In this document: positions 7,133-16,385 of the stretch, in pieces
Layout: every line of letters starts with the position of its first letter
Numbering within the stretch: position 1 is the first letter of the stretch
NCBI GenBank assembly: GCA_019244235.1
Contig: JAFASY010000290.1
Location: forward strand, 1-45,344
Direction of reading: 5' to 3'
Length of the DNA: 45,344 bases
Origin: Chroococcidiopsidaceae cyanobacterium CP_BM_ER_R8_30
Lineage (GTDB): Bacteria > Cyanobacteriota > Cyanobacteriia > Cyanobacteriales > Chroococcidiopsidaceae
Position numbers and translations under genes: made by a program
Notes under the pieces: generated by a model
The model's database searches: none
The model's input: only the letters and a program-made list of their open reading frames with translations
What the model was told of the DNA's origin: nothing

Positions 7133-8215
7133 ATGAACAATAATACAGAAAGACGTACACCGCTCAGCAAAGACGCTATCTTGCTGATTAGAGGTTTGAT
7201 TGTTGGTGAAGTATTGTCAATTGCTATCATTGGTGGACTATGGTTGTGGCTGAGACCGCGATTGCAAGTTGGTAACACAGTGTCTTCCTCTAGCCAAATT
7301 TCAGGTACTGTCTCCACTCCCACTCATTCGACCTTTAAAACAGTTTCTAGTGTGCCAATTGGCACATTCAATTATGGTGGAAGTACAGCTTGGGCACCGA
7401 TCCGACTGGTGGTAGATTCTCAGCTACAGAATGCTCGCCCGGAATTGCAGTTGCGTTATGTAAACCCAACTTATGGCAGCGCTGGTTCTGGTGCAGGAAT
7501 CCGCATGTTACTCTCTGGACAATTAGACTTTACACAATCTTCTCGTCCCCTCACAGTTGAAGAACGTGCTGCAGCTCGGCGGCAAGGCTTCACACTTGAG
7601 CAACGTCAGGTAGGTGTTGATGGTATTGCAGTAGTCGTTAATCCATCTCTTAAAGTCCCAGGCTTAACTATTACCCAGTTACAGCAGATTTATTTGGGAC
7701 AAATTACAAATTGGAACCAGGTAGGTGGACCAAACCTGCCCATTGTCCCTCTCTCTCAACACCCGGAGAACGCGGACGTAGAATTACTCCCTGAACAGCC
7801 TGGGTTACAGAGGCAAGTACCCAGTGCCAATGTAAGATATGTCTACTCCACAACCGAGGCGCTGCGCCGCCTTAGCCAAACTCCTGGCGGTATATATTAC
7901 GCTTCTGCGGCGGCTGTCGTGCCTCAATGCTATGTGAAGCCTTTACCCTTGGGGCTAACTTCCACTCGGCTGATAGCACCTTACCATGGATCTTTAGTGT
8001 CACCGGGGCAGTGTCCCTCAAAGCGCAATCAGCTGAACACAGAAGTTCTTAAGAACGGTAGTTATCCGCTCACTACCAGATTGTCTGTGGTTATCAAGCA
8101 AAACAAGGGTAGGGAACAGCAAGCAGGGGAAGCTTATGCTCGCCTCTTACTGACAAACCAGGGCCAAAAGGAAATTGAACAGGCTGGGTTTGCCCCAATT
8201 CACTCTCATCTCTAA
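7133..8215 (+). CDS. Membrane-anchored PstS-like substrate-binding protein
   Basis: This 360-residue protein is a type II periplasmic-binding domain of the PstS phosphate-binding family. An uncleaved N-terminal helix (about residues 15-40, LSIAIIGGLWLWL) tethers it to the membrane. A Ser/Thr-rich linker follows, then the binding domain with FNYGGSTAWAPIR, NPTYGSAGSGAGIRMLLSG, DFTQSSRPLT, GVDGIAVVVNPSL and LQQIYLGQITNWNQVGG, all PstS-type motifs around the anion site. No Pst permease or ATPase genes are near. Together with the kinase gene immediately downstream, this suggests phosphate sensing or scaffolding rather than classical transport. The role is inferred. Confidence 0.85.
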   Translation: MNNNTERRTPLSKDAILLIRGLIVGEVLSIAIIGGLWLWLRPRLQVGNTVSSSSQISGTVSTPTHSTFKTVSSVPIGTFNYGGSTAWAPIRLVVDSQLQNARPELQLRYVNPTYGSAGSGAGIRMLLSGQLDFTQSSRPLTVEERAAARRQGFTLEQRQVGVDGIAVVVNPSLKVPGLTITQLQQIYLGQITNWNQVGGPNLPIVPLSQHPENADVELLPEQPGLQRQVPSANVRYVYSTTEALRRLSQTPGGIYYASAAAVVPQCYVKPLPLGLTSTRLIAPYHGSLVSPGQCPSKRNQLNTEVLKNGSYPLTTRLSVVIKQNKGREQQAGEAYARLLLTNQGQKEIEQAGFAPIHSHL

Positions 8216-8221
8216 ATGATG

Positions 8222-8266
8222 TTGGATTTTTGGGGCTTCGGTTTAGCGAAAGGCTTCAAAATCCAA
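8222..8266 (+). terminator. Hairpin after the PstS-like gene
   Basis: TTGGATTTT (8222-8230) pairs perfectly with AAAATCCAA (8258-8266), and an inner TTCG/CGAA pairing extends the structure. It lies 6 bases after the stop codon. Probable terminator, although no long U-run follows. Confidence 0.45.
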
Positions 8267-8482
8267 TCCGTATTTCTTTGGTGGCTAGATGCAGTCTTTA
8301 TGAAGTTTAGATAAAGTCTAAGAAGAACTACGTAGGTGTTCTCAGCCTTTCTTCAGGCTGAACCATACATTGGTTCTAAAGGTCGTTTTTGTTCCAAGTA
8401 AAATTACTCAACGTTCCACTGGGAGGCAGCTCCTTAGCTTACGTTGAGCAAGCTCAGTGTACTAGGCGGACGCATCATCGAT

Positions 8483-9760
8483 ATGCTAGGTAAATTACTT
8501 GAGGGACGCTATCAAATTGTTCAAGTTCTCAGTAAGGGAGGGTTTAGTCAAACCTACCTAGCTCAAGATACTTACCGACCTAGACGCCCCAACTGCGTTG
8601 TTAAACATCTTAAGGTTGCCAGTAGTAACCACGATATCTCTTTGCAAGCTCTTAGGTGGCTATTTGTGAGAGAAGTGGAAGCCCTGAAAAAGTTAGGCAG
8701 CCATGACCAAGTCCCTCAGCTTTTAGATCATTTTGAAGATAAACAAGATTTCTACTTGGTGCAAGAGTTCATTAAAGGGCATCCGTTGAGTTTAGAACTA
8801 CAGCCAGGCCACTGCTGGACTGAAAGTCAAGTTTTGCAATTGCTGCAGGAGGTTTTGAGCATTCTGGAGTTTGTGCATGGCCACGCACTTATTCATCGAG
8901 ACCTCAAACCAGGCAATATTATTAGACGAGATCGGGATAGCAGATTAGTACTCATTGACTTTGGATCGGTTCAGCAAGCTTCAACTCAAATAGTTAGGTT
9001 TCAAGGCAAGACTCGTACTAGCATTACCGTCAGCATACCTGGTACCATTGGTCTTGGGACACCAGGCTATATGCCGCTTGAACAGGAGCAAGGTAGACCA
9101 CGCTTCAATAGCGACATCTATGCCTTGGGCATGATTGGTATTCGAGCGCTGACAGGACTAAAGCCTACACAATTGTCAAGAGAACAAAATACGGGTAAGC
9201 TAATCTGGCAATACCAGGCGCAGGTTAGTACGACCCTAGCTGATATTCTTAGTAGGATGGTGCAGCCTGACTACAGATGCCGATTCGAATCAGCGACAGA
9301 AGTCCTACAAGCGCTCCTGCCATTGACGACGTCAACTCGCTTTCAGGTGGAGGCTCCTCCTTCGAGAACGTTGAATAAGCCTGAGCAACCAGTACAGGAA
9401 GAGTTAGCTCCAACACCACTAGCACCTCCATCAGCCACTATCGCTTCAGGATCTCCAGTCCCTTATAGAAAAGGGAATGTTAAGCAGCGCCAAGCAAGCG
9501 CTGCAACGGCAGTTGCTGCTGCATGGGAACAGGCTTCTCTGCCTAAGCAGAATAATAAGCAGGCTTTGGATAACGAGGAACTGCAACCACTCTTAGATGA
9601 GCAGAGCAGTCATATTACTGTATCTACCCTTCCTAGCAAATCTGCTCTGCTGATTGGCTTGGTGATAGGTATTATCTCTGGTCTAGTTCTTATGATGGTG
9701 AGCTACTATTCTCTACAGCTACCAGCCCCTACTCCTAAGACCCAATCCCATTCTTCATGA
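8483..9760 (+). CDS. Serine/threonine protein kinase with C-terminal membrane anchor
   Basis: This 425-residue eukaryotic-type kinase begins with the common cyanobacterial start MLGKLLEGRYQIVQVLSKGG, so ATG 8483 is preferred over TTG 8444. The glycine-rich loop is followed by VVKHLK with the ATP-binding Lys, the catalytic loop HRDLKPGNI (His138, Asp140) and the DFG motif (Asp159), so it should be active. After about residue 280 there is a low-complexity Pro/Ala/Gln linker. A single transmembrane helix lies near residues 388-412 (LIGLVIGIISGLVLMMV), with only a short tail beyond. The kinase domain is therefore cytoplasmic and there is no large external sensor. The gene follows the PstS-like gene on the same strand. 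Confidence 0.92.
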   Translation: MLGKLLEGRYQIVQVLSKGGFSQTYLAQDTYRPRRPNCVVKHLKVASSNHDISLQALRWLFVREVEALKKLGSHDQVPQLLDHFEDKQDFYLVQEFIKGHPLSLELQPGHCWTESQVLQLLQEVLSILEFVHGHALIHRDLKPGNIIRRDRDSRLVLIDFGSVQQASTQIVRFQGKTRTSITVSIPGTIGLGTPGYMPLEQEQGRPRFNSDIYALGMIGIRALTGLKPTQLSREQNTGKLIWQYQAQVSTTLADILSRMVQPDYRCRFESATEVLQALLPLTTSTRFQVEAPPSRTLNKPEQPVQEELAPTPLAPPSATIASGSPVPYRKGNVKQRQASAATAVAAAWEQASLPKQNNKQALDNEELQPLLDEQSSHITVSTLPSKSALLIGLVIGIISGLVLMMVSYYSLQLPAPTPKTQSHSS

Positions 9761-9787
9761 ATCAAGGAAGTGGGGAGTAGCGCGAAT

Positions 9788-9812
9788 CCGAGCGGAGGAA
9801 GCCTCCGCTCGG
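9788..9812 (+). terminator. Strong hairpin after the kinase gene
   Basis: CCGAGCGGAGG (9788-9798) and CCTCCGCTCGG (9802-9812) form a perfect 11-base GC-rich stem with a 3-base loop, 28 bases after the kinase stop. The U-tract is poor (AACTTTG). It could serve genes on either strand. Confidence 0.55.
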
Positions 9813-9843
9813 AACTTTGTAAGAGGGGGAAAAGAGGCCCAAA

Positions 9844-9981
9844 TTATTGCCTTTGTTCGATCGGATGTTGATTGTTATTTGCAACGCTATCCCTATGGAT
9901 TAAGAACGCCACGATCCCAACTACAACTAAGTTAGTTATTAGTAGCCCAGTAGCACTCCAAATCCAAACTTTCATTGTCAT
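9844..9981 (-). CDS. Possible 45-aa single-helix membrane protein
   Basis: A short minus-strand frame (ATG 9981, internal ATG 9975, stop TAA 9844-9846) encodes MTMKVWIWSATGLLITNL, a strongly hydrophobic segment (VVVGIVAFLIH) and a polar tail rich in Asn and Gln. The architecture of one helix plus a hydrophilic tail is that of a real small membrane protein. No Shine-Dalgarno is visible and I recognise no family. The only feature in the interval 9761-10132 besides this is the hairpin at 9788-9812. Confidence 0.35.
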   Translation of the reverse strand: MTMKVWIWSATGLLITNLVVVGIVAFLIHRDSVANNNQHPIEQRQ

Positions 9982-10132
9982 AGTATTAAGCTTGTTCAAT
10001 AAAACAACTTTAAAATGTGTCCTATCATACCTTATTGCTAGGGTAAAGACAATCCCTAAATATTAAGTGAGAGGATTCTTACCAGCATAAGCATTCAAGT
10101 TATCATGCTATGAGCTTGAGGCTAGAGGCTTG

Positions 10133-11392
10133 ATGCTTAAAGGGAACTTACGGAGTCACGAATTAATCTTTGCGATCGCAATGTGGCTGCTCAGCCGACT
10201 GTTAATTGCCATTGCTATGTTACTCATTGCCCCTTCACTCTCGACTCCACCAAACGGTATTGTACCCACAGTTAGCTGGGATGTTTTCTCGGCATGGGAT
10301 AGTGTCTTCTATGAAAAGATTGCCACCTCCGGCTATGAATATGCTCCTGATAGCCATAAACATTCTGTGGCTTTCTTCCCTCTATTTCCCTTGTTGATTC
10401 GAGGTTTCATAGCTCTTGGCTTGCCAGTTGAAGTGGCAGGCACATTGGTAAATAACTTGGCATTTCTAGGTGCCTTGATTGTGCTTTACCGTTGGATAGA
10501 CGAGCGCCATGGCGTTAGTGCTGCTCGGTGGGCTACTGCAGTCCTAGCCTGGTGTCCGCTTTCTTTGTTTGGGACTGTGATTTACTCAGAGGGACTGTAT
10601 TTATTGTTCAGTACAGCTGCTCTTGGGGCATTTGATCGAAAGCATTATGCAAAGGCAGCTATTTGCGGGACATGTGCCACTGCCGCTCGCCCTACAGGAG
10701 TGGCGCTCATTCTAGCCTTTTTGATTGTGGCATGGAGATTAAGGTCTGGGACTAGAGCCTATCTTGCTAGTCTAGCTACAGGCGCTGGGTTACTTCTCTA
10801 TAGTTTGTACTGTAAGCTTCAGTTTGGCGACTACTTGGCGTTTCTACATGCACAACAGGCATGGAGACCTACCACTGGGTTTAATTGGCAACAGTGGTGG
10901 AAAATGTTAATGCAAATTTCGGTTGGGACAACGAATTGGAAATATGGCTCAATTAAAGATCCTTGGCATCCGCTACTGTTTTTGCTGATTGTGGGGAGCA
11001 GCTATCTCCTATGGCATTACCGCTTTAGAGGCTTAGGTTCTACTAAAACAGATTATGGTTTTGCTTTCTTGGGTTTATGTCTGTGGCTTCTTGCAGGCGA
11101 TCCGTTGACTGACGTAGTTGCAATTTTCGGTGGTGCTTATCTGCTGTGGTACTTACGTACACAACTTAGCCCTGTCACTATTATCTATGGCTTTTGTGCT
11201 TTAGGATTGCTCTTGGTTTCTGGCAGTACGATATCTCTAAATCGCCTAGCTTACGGTATTGTGTCACTAGAGATCGCCCTTGGTGTGTTGCTAGCCCGCT
11301 ATCCCCGTTGGGGATACATAGTCATGGTCTTTTTTACCATCCTACTAACAAGCTTCGCTGTACGATTCGCTCAAAAACAATGGGTCGCTTAA
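10133..11392 (+). CDS. PIG-V-like integral membrane mannosyltransferase
   Basis: This 419-residue protein has about ten hydrophobic segments and resembles the bacterial branch of the PIG-V/GT-C family, which transfers sugars from polyprenyl-phosphate donors outside the membrane. A typical first-loop motif is present (SWDVFSAWDSVFYEKIATSG, containing an Asp-rich pair), followed by AFFPLFPLLIRG, FGTVIYSEGLYLLFSTAALG and CATAARPTGVALI, matching the order seen in the family. ATG 10133 is preferred over the adjacent TTG 10130. The gene is convergent with the helicase, with only 9 bases between the stops. Acceptor and sugar are unknown. Confidence 0.8.
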   Translation: MLKGNLRSHELIFAIAMWLLSRLLIAIAMLLIAPSLSTPPNGIVPTVSWDVFSAWDSVFYEKIATSGYEYAPDSHKHSVAFFPLFPLLIRGFIALGLPVEVAGTLVNNLAFLGALIVLYRWIDERHGVSAARWATAVLAWCPLSLFGTVIYSEGLYLLFSTAALGAFDRKHYAKAAICGTCATAARPTGVALILAFLIVAWRLRSGTRAYLASLATGAGLLLYSLYCKLQFGDYLAFLHAQQAWRPTTGFNWQQWWKMLMQISVGTTNWKYGSIKDPWHPLLFLLIVGSSYLLWHYRFRGLGSTKTDYGFAFLGLCLWLLAGDPLTDVVAIFGGAYLLWYLRTQLSPVTIIYGFCALGLLLVSGSTISLNRLAYGIVSLEIALGVLLARYPRWGYIVMVFFTILLTSFAVRFAQKQWVA

Positions 11393-11401
11393 GATTCACT
11401 A

Positions 11402-14095
11402 CTATTCAACAACTTCATTCACCGGGAAACGATCTAAAAGCTGCATAGCCCGGTAGGCATTGCGTTGCAAAACTTCCGAAAGATGGGGGATGTGTGGAAC
11501 CTGAGACAGGAGATCTAAGGTCCGGCGTAAGAGTCGTACCACATCCCCTTCATCTAGACTTGTGTTCGCGCAAAGTTCCAGCCAATCTACTCCCAATGCC
11601 CACTGCTCTACTAGGGCAATCAAGTCGTACTCCAACCAAATTGGCAGCGCTACATCAAATCGGCGTTGCAATTGGAACAACTGACGACGGGTTGAGCGCA
11701 ATCTAGCCAAAGCTTCCTCTACTTCTGAGGCAAGGGTATATCGCACCCAGCTATCTGGGCGCGGCGTCTCAGTTACCAGTGCCGCAATTGCTGTTGCTAG
11801 GTGATGTGGAGCTAATTCGTCAAGTTCACCGCTAGCTAGTGCTAACCCTAGCCACAACTCATTATCTCCCCGAATTGCTGCCGCGACTTGTCCTAAAGCT
11901 GTAGGCAGCAAACTCCTATCTTCCTCAGCCTGTCCTTGGTCAACCAAACAACCGAACCGTTGCAAAATTTCAATTAGGTTGAGAAATTCTTCCCAGTGAT
12001 GTTGCGATTGTTGATTCAACTCGGCTTGACGCACCGCTATTTCTGTTTCTAACTGTAAACTTCTCGCCCGACGTTTAAAGATATTAGCTGGATTTCCAAC
12101 TTTATGGATGGGGTGGGTTTGCAATTTAGCTTTGAGTGTGGCAACTCGCTCCTGCTGCGCCAAGACTTCTGGTGCTGTTGGAGCCAATGTTGCTGCCGAT
12201 GAGATGCCTTTTGCGATCACCTCTGTCGTTGTGTCACCACGACGCGATTGACCTGGCTTCAAAGGCATCTCAACAGGTGGAGCCAAATTACTAGGAATCT
12301 CAAGGCGCGGTAATTCAGCATACAAATCCACCACATCCTTTGTTGTGGCTACATACCAGCGGTTATCTTGTCCTAAGCAGATCAAATAAGGAGCCTGACC
12401 AGATCCTGGCGTCTTGGCAACTAACACAGCCTCTATTGGTAAGGCAGTTGGCACATGCTTACCCTTTAAGCTCAGCAACGTTCCTGTCATCGTAAAGCCG
12501 ATCAACATCGCCAACTGTTCAGTCCGCTCCGTCTGAGCTTGGTCTTGCAATGTCTTTAGCAACTGGTTTTCAACTTTGAGGCTCGCTTGTAACTTCTCGA
12601 AGCTTGCCAACTGTATCATGTCTACATTTGCCAATTGCGACTGAAATTGGGCGAGTTGACCTTGGAGTTCAGCCAGTGCTTGATACTGAGGCTTCAAATA
12701 CAAGGTCGCCATATACTGACCAAAGCTACGTTCTACCAACTCCTTAGCTTGCTCTAGGGTGTGAGTTTGCAGCAGATTCAACACCATGCCATAACTAGGT
12801 GTAAACTGGCTCACCAATGGATCTGCCCCAGATGTCGCCAAATAAACAGCTTCTCTCGCACCCTCAAATTGCGTTTGCAGTGTCACGACATGTCCTAGCC
12901 GATCCATGCCTCGCCGTCCAGCCCGCCCTGCCATTTGCAAAAACTCTGAAGCGTTTAATAGCCGATGTCCCCGATCAGTGCGCTTGGAAAGGCTAGAAAT
13001 AACTGTTGTGCGGGCTGGCATATTGATCCCAGCAGCTAGCGTTTCAGTAGCGAACACCACTTTAATTAACCCCTGCTGAAACAGTTCTTCCACCAATCCC
13101 TTCCAGGTAGGCAAGATTCCGGCGTGATGAGCCGCAATGCCATGATATAGGGGTTGAATCTGACCAGAACGACCTGCTTCCGGATTCCGACGCAAAAATT
13201 CGTCAATCTGCCATCGCAACTGTTCTGCCTCAGCTTGATTGACCAGTGACAAATCTCCCAACTCGGCTACTGCCTTATCACACCCCCGCCGACTGAAGAT
13301 GAAGTAAATTGCTGGTAGCATATCTCTTGACGTTAGTTGAGTCAGGACATATGCTAAACTGGGCGGCTCAGGTCTTGGACCTCCTCTCTCTAACCTCTTA
13401 CCTCGAAACTGCTTTAATTGAGGGTTAATCTTTGAGGAGTCGCTGTTGAGGAGGGGAAATAGTCCTTTGGGATTACAGAAGTGAAACTCTAAAGGTACAG
13501 GGCGAAAGTCAGAGTAAATTAATTCGGTGGGACCGTGAACCTGGTTGATCCAGTCCGTCAGTTGATCGCTGTTAGCGATAGTAGCCGAAAGTGCCACCAA
13601 TTGGATTTCTGACGGGCAATAAATAATCGATTCTTCCCAGACTGTACCGCGTTGGCGATCGTTCATATAGTGGCACTCATCTAGCACCACCGCCTCAACA
13701 CCTACCAAAGAGGTACCGACTTCCCCAATTGGCGTGCCGTAAAGCATATTGCGAAAAATTTCTGTCGTCATTACCAAGATTGGTGCATCTCGGTTAATTG
13801 AGGCATCCCCGGTTAATAAACCTACCGTCTGGTAGCCAAAGCGCTTGCGGAAGTCACGCAATTTTTGATTCGACAGAGCTTTGAGAGGGGTTGTATAAAA
13901 CACCCGCCTTTCGTGAGCGAGGGCACGATAGATTGCATATTCCCCAATTAAAGTTTTCCCTGCTCCTGTAGGGGCGCAAACAACAACTGAGCGACCAGCA
14001 TTCAGAGCAGCAATTGCCTCCTGCTGAAACTCATCCAGCTCAAACGGAAATATGCTCTTGAGATCGAGTTCTGGAGACAGCGCAGGATAATTCAC
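11402..14095 (-). CDS. Ski2/Mtr4-like superfamily II RNA helicase (ISE2-like)
   Basis: This 897-residue helicase has Walker A APTGAGKT (residues 41-48), a DECH box near residue 138, ALSATIAN near residue 168, the Ski2-type motif TETLAAGINMPARTTVISSL, and QMAGRAGRRGMDR near residue 390. The C-terminal region (about 720-890) matches the DSHCT domain. This is the cyanobacterial relative of plant chloroplast ISE2, which works in RNA processing and translation. The central insert (residues about 450-700) contains coiled-coil-like helices and a beta-rich segment. Length and domain order are normal. Confidence 0.93.
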   Translation of the reverse strand: MNYPALSPELDLKSIFPFELDEFQQEAIAALNAGRSVVVCAPTGAGKTLIGEYAIYRALAHERRVFYTTPLKALSNQKLRDFRKRFGYQTVGLLTGDASINRDAPILVMTTEIFRNMLYGTPIGEVGTSLVGVEAVVLDECHYMNDRQRGTVWEESIIYCPSEIQLVALSATIANSDQLTDWINQVHGPTELIYSDFRPVPLEFHFCNPKGLFPLLNSDSSKINPQLKQFRGKRLERGGPRPEPPSLAYVLTQLTSRDMLPAIYFIFSRRGCDKAVAELGDLSLVNQAEAEQLRWQIDEFLRRNPEAGRSGQIQPLYHGIAAHHAGILPTWKGLVEELFQQGLIKVVFATETLAAGINMPARTTVISSLSKRTDRGHRLLNASEFLQMAGRAGRRGMDRLGHVVTLQTQFEGAREAVYLATSGADPLVSQFTPSYGMVLNLLQTHTLEQAKELVERSFGQYMATLYLKPQYQALAELQGQLAQFQSQLANVDMIQLASFEKLQASLKVENQLLKTLQDQAQTERTEQLAMLIGFTMTGTLLSLKGKHVPTALPIEAVLVAKTPGSGQAPYLICLGQDNRWYVATTKDVVDLYAELPRLEIPSNLAPPVEMPLKPGQSRRGDTTTEVIAKGISSAATLAPTAPEVLAQQERVATLKAKLQTHPIHKVGNPANIFKRRARSLQLETEIAVRQAELNQQSQHHWEEFLNLIEILQRFGCLVDQGQAEEDRSLLPTALGQVAAAIRGDNELWLGLALASGELDELAPHHLATAIAALVTETPRPDSWVRYTLASEVEEALARLRSTRRQLFQLQRRFDVALPIWLEYDLIALVEQWALGVDWLELCANTSLDEGDVVRLLRRTLDLLSQVPHIPHLSEVLQRNAYRAMQLLDRFPVNEVVE

Positions 14096-14230
14096 TCAAT
14101 AATAATTTCAACCCACTTGCAAACTAAATCAACCACACCCTTATCAACATCAAGATATGACATACCTTGACTTAATTGTAAACCCATCTATCAACAGAAT
14201 AGGTCTACTCTCCCCTGCCCCTCTGCCCTC

Positions 14231-15139
14231 TTACTCTCCCCCAGCTCTCTTCTTCCCCAACTCCTCCGCACGCTCCGAAGCCGCTCGAACTGCTGCTATA
14301 AGAGCTGAGCGGAACCCTGCCTGCTCTAGTGCTGCTACCCCAGCAATAGTAGTACCACCGGGACTAGTAACGCGGTCTTTTAGTTCCGCTGGGTGCATTC
14401 GAGTTTCTTGCAACAACTGAGCTGTCCCTTGAACGGTTTGCAGAGCTAGCTGAAGAGCGATCGCTCTTGGTAATCCAACAGCTACACCTCCATCCGCCAA
14501 CGCCTCTACCATCAGCGCGACATATGCTGGTCCTGAACCAGATAGCCCCGTTACTGCATCCATGAGTGTCTCTGGGACTTCGACAACTTCCCCTACTGCT
14601 GCAAACAGTTGTTGCGCTATTGCTAGGTGAGTTTCATTACTTTGCTGACCAAGAGCGATCGCTGTCATCCCAGCTCCTACAGTTGCAGGAGTATTGGGCA
14701 TAGCGCGGATAACTGGAAAATGGGGAAAAACCGTTTCTAAATAGTTCAATGGCACGCCTGCCAAAATTGAAACCACTAATGGTAGCTCTTGAGCTTGCAC
14801 TCTTCGATCTAGGGAGATACTTGCGGCAGAACGTTGAGTAGCTAGTGTTGTCACCACATCTTGTAGTGACTGAGCTACGCTAGAAAAAACTTGAGGTTTA
14901 ATGGCTAAAAGCAATACCTGCACTGATTGAGCAACTGCTCGATTATCATCTGTCACCTGAACGCCATATTGCTGCTCTAAAAAGCTCCTGCGTTGCTGCT
15001 GCGGTTCGCTTACTAAGACTTCTGATGGTTGATAAATCCCTTTATTAATTAAGCGGGATAATAGCGCTTCCCCCATTACCCCGCCACCAATCAAACCAAA
15101 CTTGACCAACTGAATAATTCCTATCTCTAACCGAGTCAT
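14231..15139 (-). CDS. proC: Pyrroline-5-carboxylate reductase
   Basis: The enzyme makes proline from pyrroline-5-carboxylate using NAD(P)H. The N-terminal Rossmann motif is FGLIGGGVMGEALLSRLI, followed by LLAIKPQVF. The signature region has VIRAMPNTPATVGAGMTAI, GLSGSGPAYVALMVEALADG and PGGTTIAGVAALEQAGFR, all diagnostic of ProC. The 302 residues slightly exceed the usual length of about 270-280. An in-frame TTG ten codons inside gives an alternative start closer to relatives. It follows sepF on the same strand (112-base gap), a conserved arrangement in many bacteria. Confidence 0.95.
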   Translation of the reverse strand: MTRLEIGIIQLVKFGLIGGGVMGEALLSRLINKGIYQPSEVLVSEPQQQRRSFLEQQYGVQVTDDNRAVAQSVQVLLLAIKPQVFSSVAQSLQDVVTTLATQRSAASISLDRRVQAQELPLVVSILAGVPLNYLETVFPHFPVIRAMPNTPATVGAGMTAIALGQQSNETHLAIAQQLFAAVGEVVEVPETLMDAVTGLSGSGPAYVALMVEALADGGVAVGLPRAIALQLALQTVQGTAQLLQETRMHPAELKDRVTSPGGTTIAGVAALEQAGFRSALIAAVRAASERAEELGKKRAGGE

Positions 15140-15251
15140 GAAGTGATGAGCTTGTGCTCAGGGCAGGCTCTACCAGCACTGCCCTAATATAACGATAGAG
15201 CGTTTTTTACCGGAGATGGCTCTGGGGGTTAGCCCTTGCATGCTCAGCACT

Positions 15252-15833
15252 TCAACTTGATTGAGCTATTCTGGTGGAATCTGGGGTCCAGGCAGGAGTG
15301 GGAGTGACCGGACGGGCGTGAAGCACTTGGGGGGGTGCCTGATGGACAACTCCAGACTGGGTAGTAACCTGGACGCAGATGGGCGTAAACAGAAAGATAC
15401 TCTCACCAACTCGCTCTTGATGTCCCTCAATGGCAAAGGTACCGCCAGCAACAAAATCTACCGCTCGCTGAGCCTGATCCGGGTCCATCATTGTCAGGTT
15501 TAACACAACTGACTTACGCTCCCGCAGAGCTTGAATCACCTGAGGCATTTCCTCAAATGAGCGGGGCTCCATAACAATGACTTCTGCAATACTGTTGATG
15601 GCTCTTGGCATCCCAACCACATTATTCATATTTGGCTCTACTCCTGGCTCGGAAGCAAGAGTAACCCGCTCTCGAATCCGACGACGACGACGCTCCTCTT
15701 CTGGTGTCATCTGGGGGCTTTCTTCTTGATATGGGTGTTGGTAATCATCCCCCTCTTCCTCATATTCGTACTCGTATTCCACAGGATCATTCAGACCAAC
15801 TAAATCTCGGAGTTTTGAAAAGATATTGTTCAC
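15252..15833 (-). CDS. sepF: Cell division protein SepF (Ycf50/Cdv2-type)
   Basis: This 193-residue FtsZ partner starts [14 protein letters not shown], a membrane-binding amphipathic helix. A very acidic linker ([12 protein letters not shown]) and an Arg cluster ([11 protein letters not shown]) follow. The SepF/DUF552 core is near residues 80-165 ([49 protein letters not shown]). The C-terminal extension rich in Pro and Gln is usual in cyanobacteria. It probably shares a transcript with proC. The upstream region contains an exact-looking tandem duplication that may carry its promoter. Confidence 0.95.
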   Translation of the reverse strand: MNNIFSKLRDLVGLNDPVEYEYEYEEEGDDYQHPYQEESPQMTPEEERRRRRIRERVTLASEPGVEPNMNNVVGMPRAINSIAEVIVMEPRSFEEMPQVIQALRERKSVVLNLTMMDPDQAQRAVDFVAGGTFAIEGHQERVGESIFLFTPICVQVTTQSGVVHQAPPQVLHARPVTPTPAWTPDSTRIAQSS

Positions 15834-15889
15834 AGCTTACTCTCCCTCGGTCATTAGAACATTCATTCATTAGTAGTTAAGCGGAAAAC

Positions 15890-16065
15890 GCTATTTTAAT
15901 CAATAGCTTATCCAAAAGTCGTCATCTCTATGTTTGGTTATATCTCCAGCTTTTCATTACCTTTTTATTACTTTAGAATGCTATTTTAATCAATAGCTTG
16001 TCCAAAAGTCGTCATCTCTATGTTTGGTTATATCTCCAGCTTTTCATTACCTTTTTATTACTTTA
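15890..16065. repeat. Two-copy 90-bp-period tandem repeat upstream of sepF
   Basis: Positions 15890-15975 and 15980-16065 are 86-base copies differing at one base (A 15910 versus G 16000), separated by 4 bases, so the period is 90. The copies start GCTATTTTAATCAATAGC and end in CTTTTTATTACTTTA. They lie 57 bases upstream of sepF and may duplicate its promoter. The rest of 15834-16385 shows no gene. Confidence 0.9.
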
Positions 16066-16385
16066 AGCCAGTTTTGTATCATCCTTTGCAGACATAACGC
16101 CTCGTACAGAATTGGCGCAAAGCTTTTCACTCAACCTAAGTTGACGTTTGCTTTTACAAATTAAATCTGGGTTTGGAAGACTTAAAACATCTGTACCTGA
16201 GTTTTACAGTAATTAAATGAGATGTCTTCCGTATTTCCACTGATATTGCTGCCAAGGGTCAGAGTATTCCAGTATTCTTACTTGCTTACTTAAATTTACA
16301 CGGTATTATTACAGGGATAAATTTTCATCGACTCTCTATTAAATACCAGTATCATCACGGAGCGATTTCTCCACATTGAGCTTAC

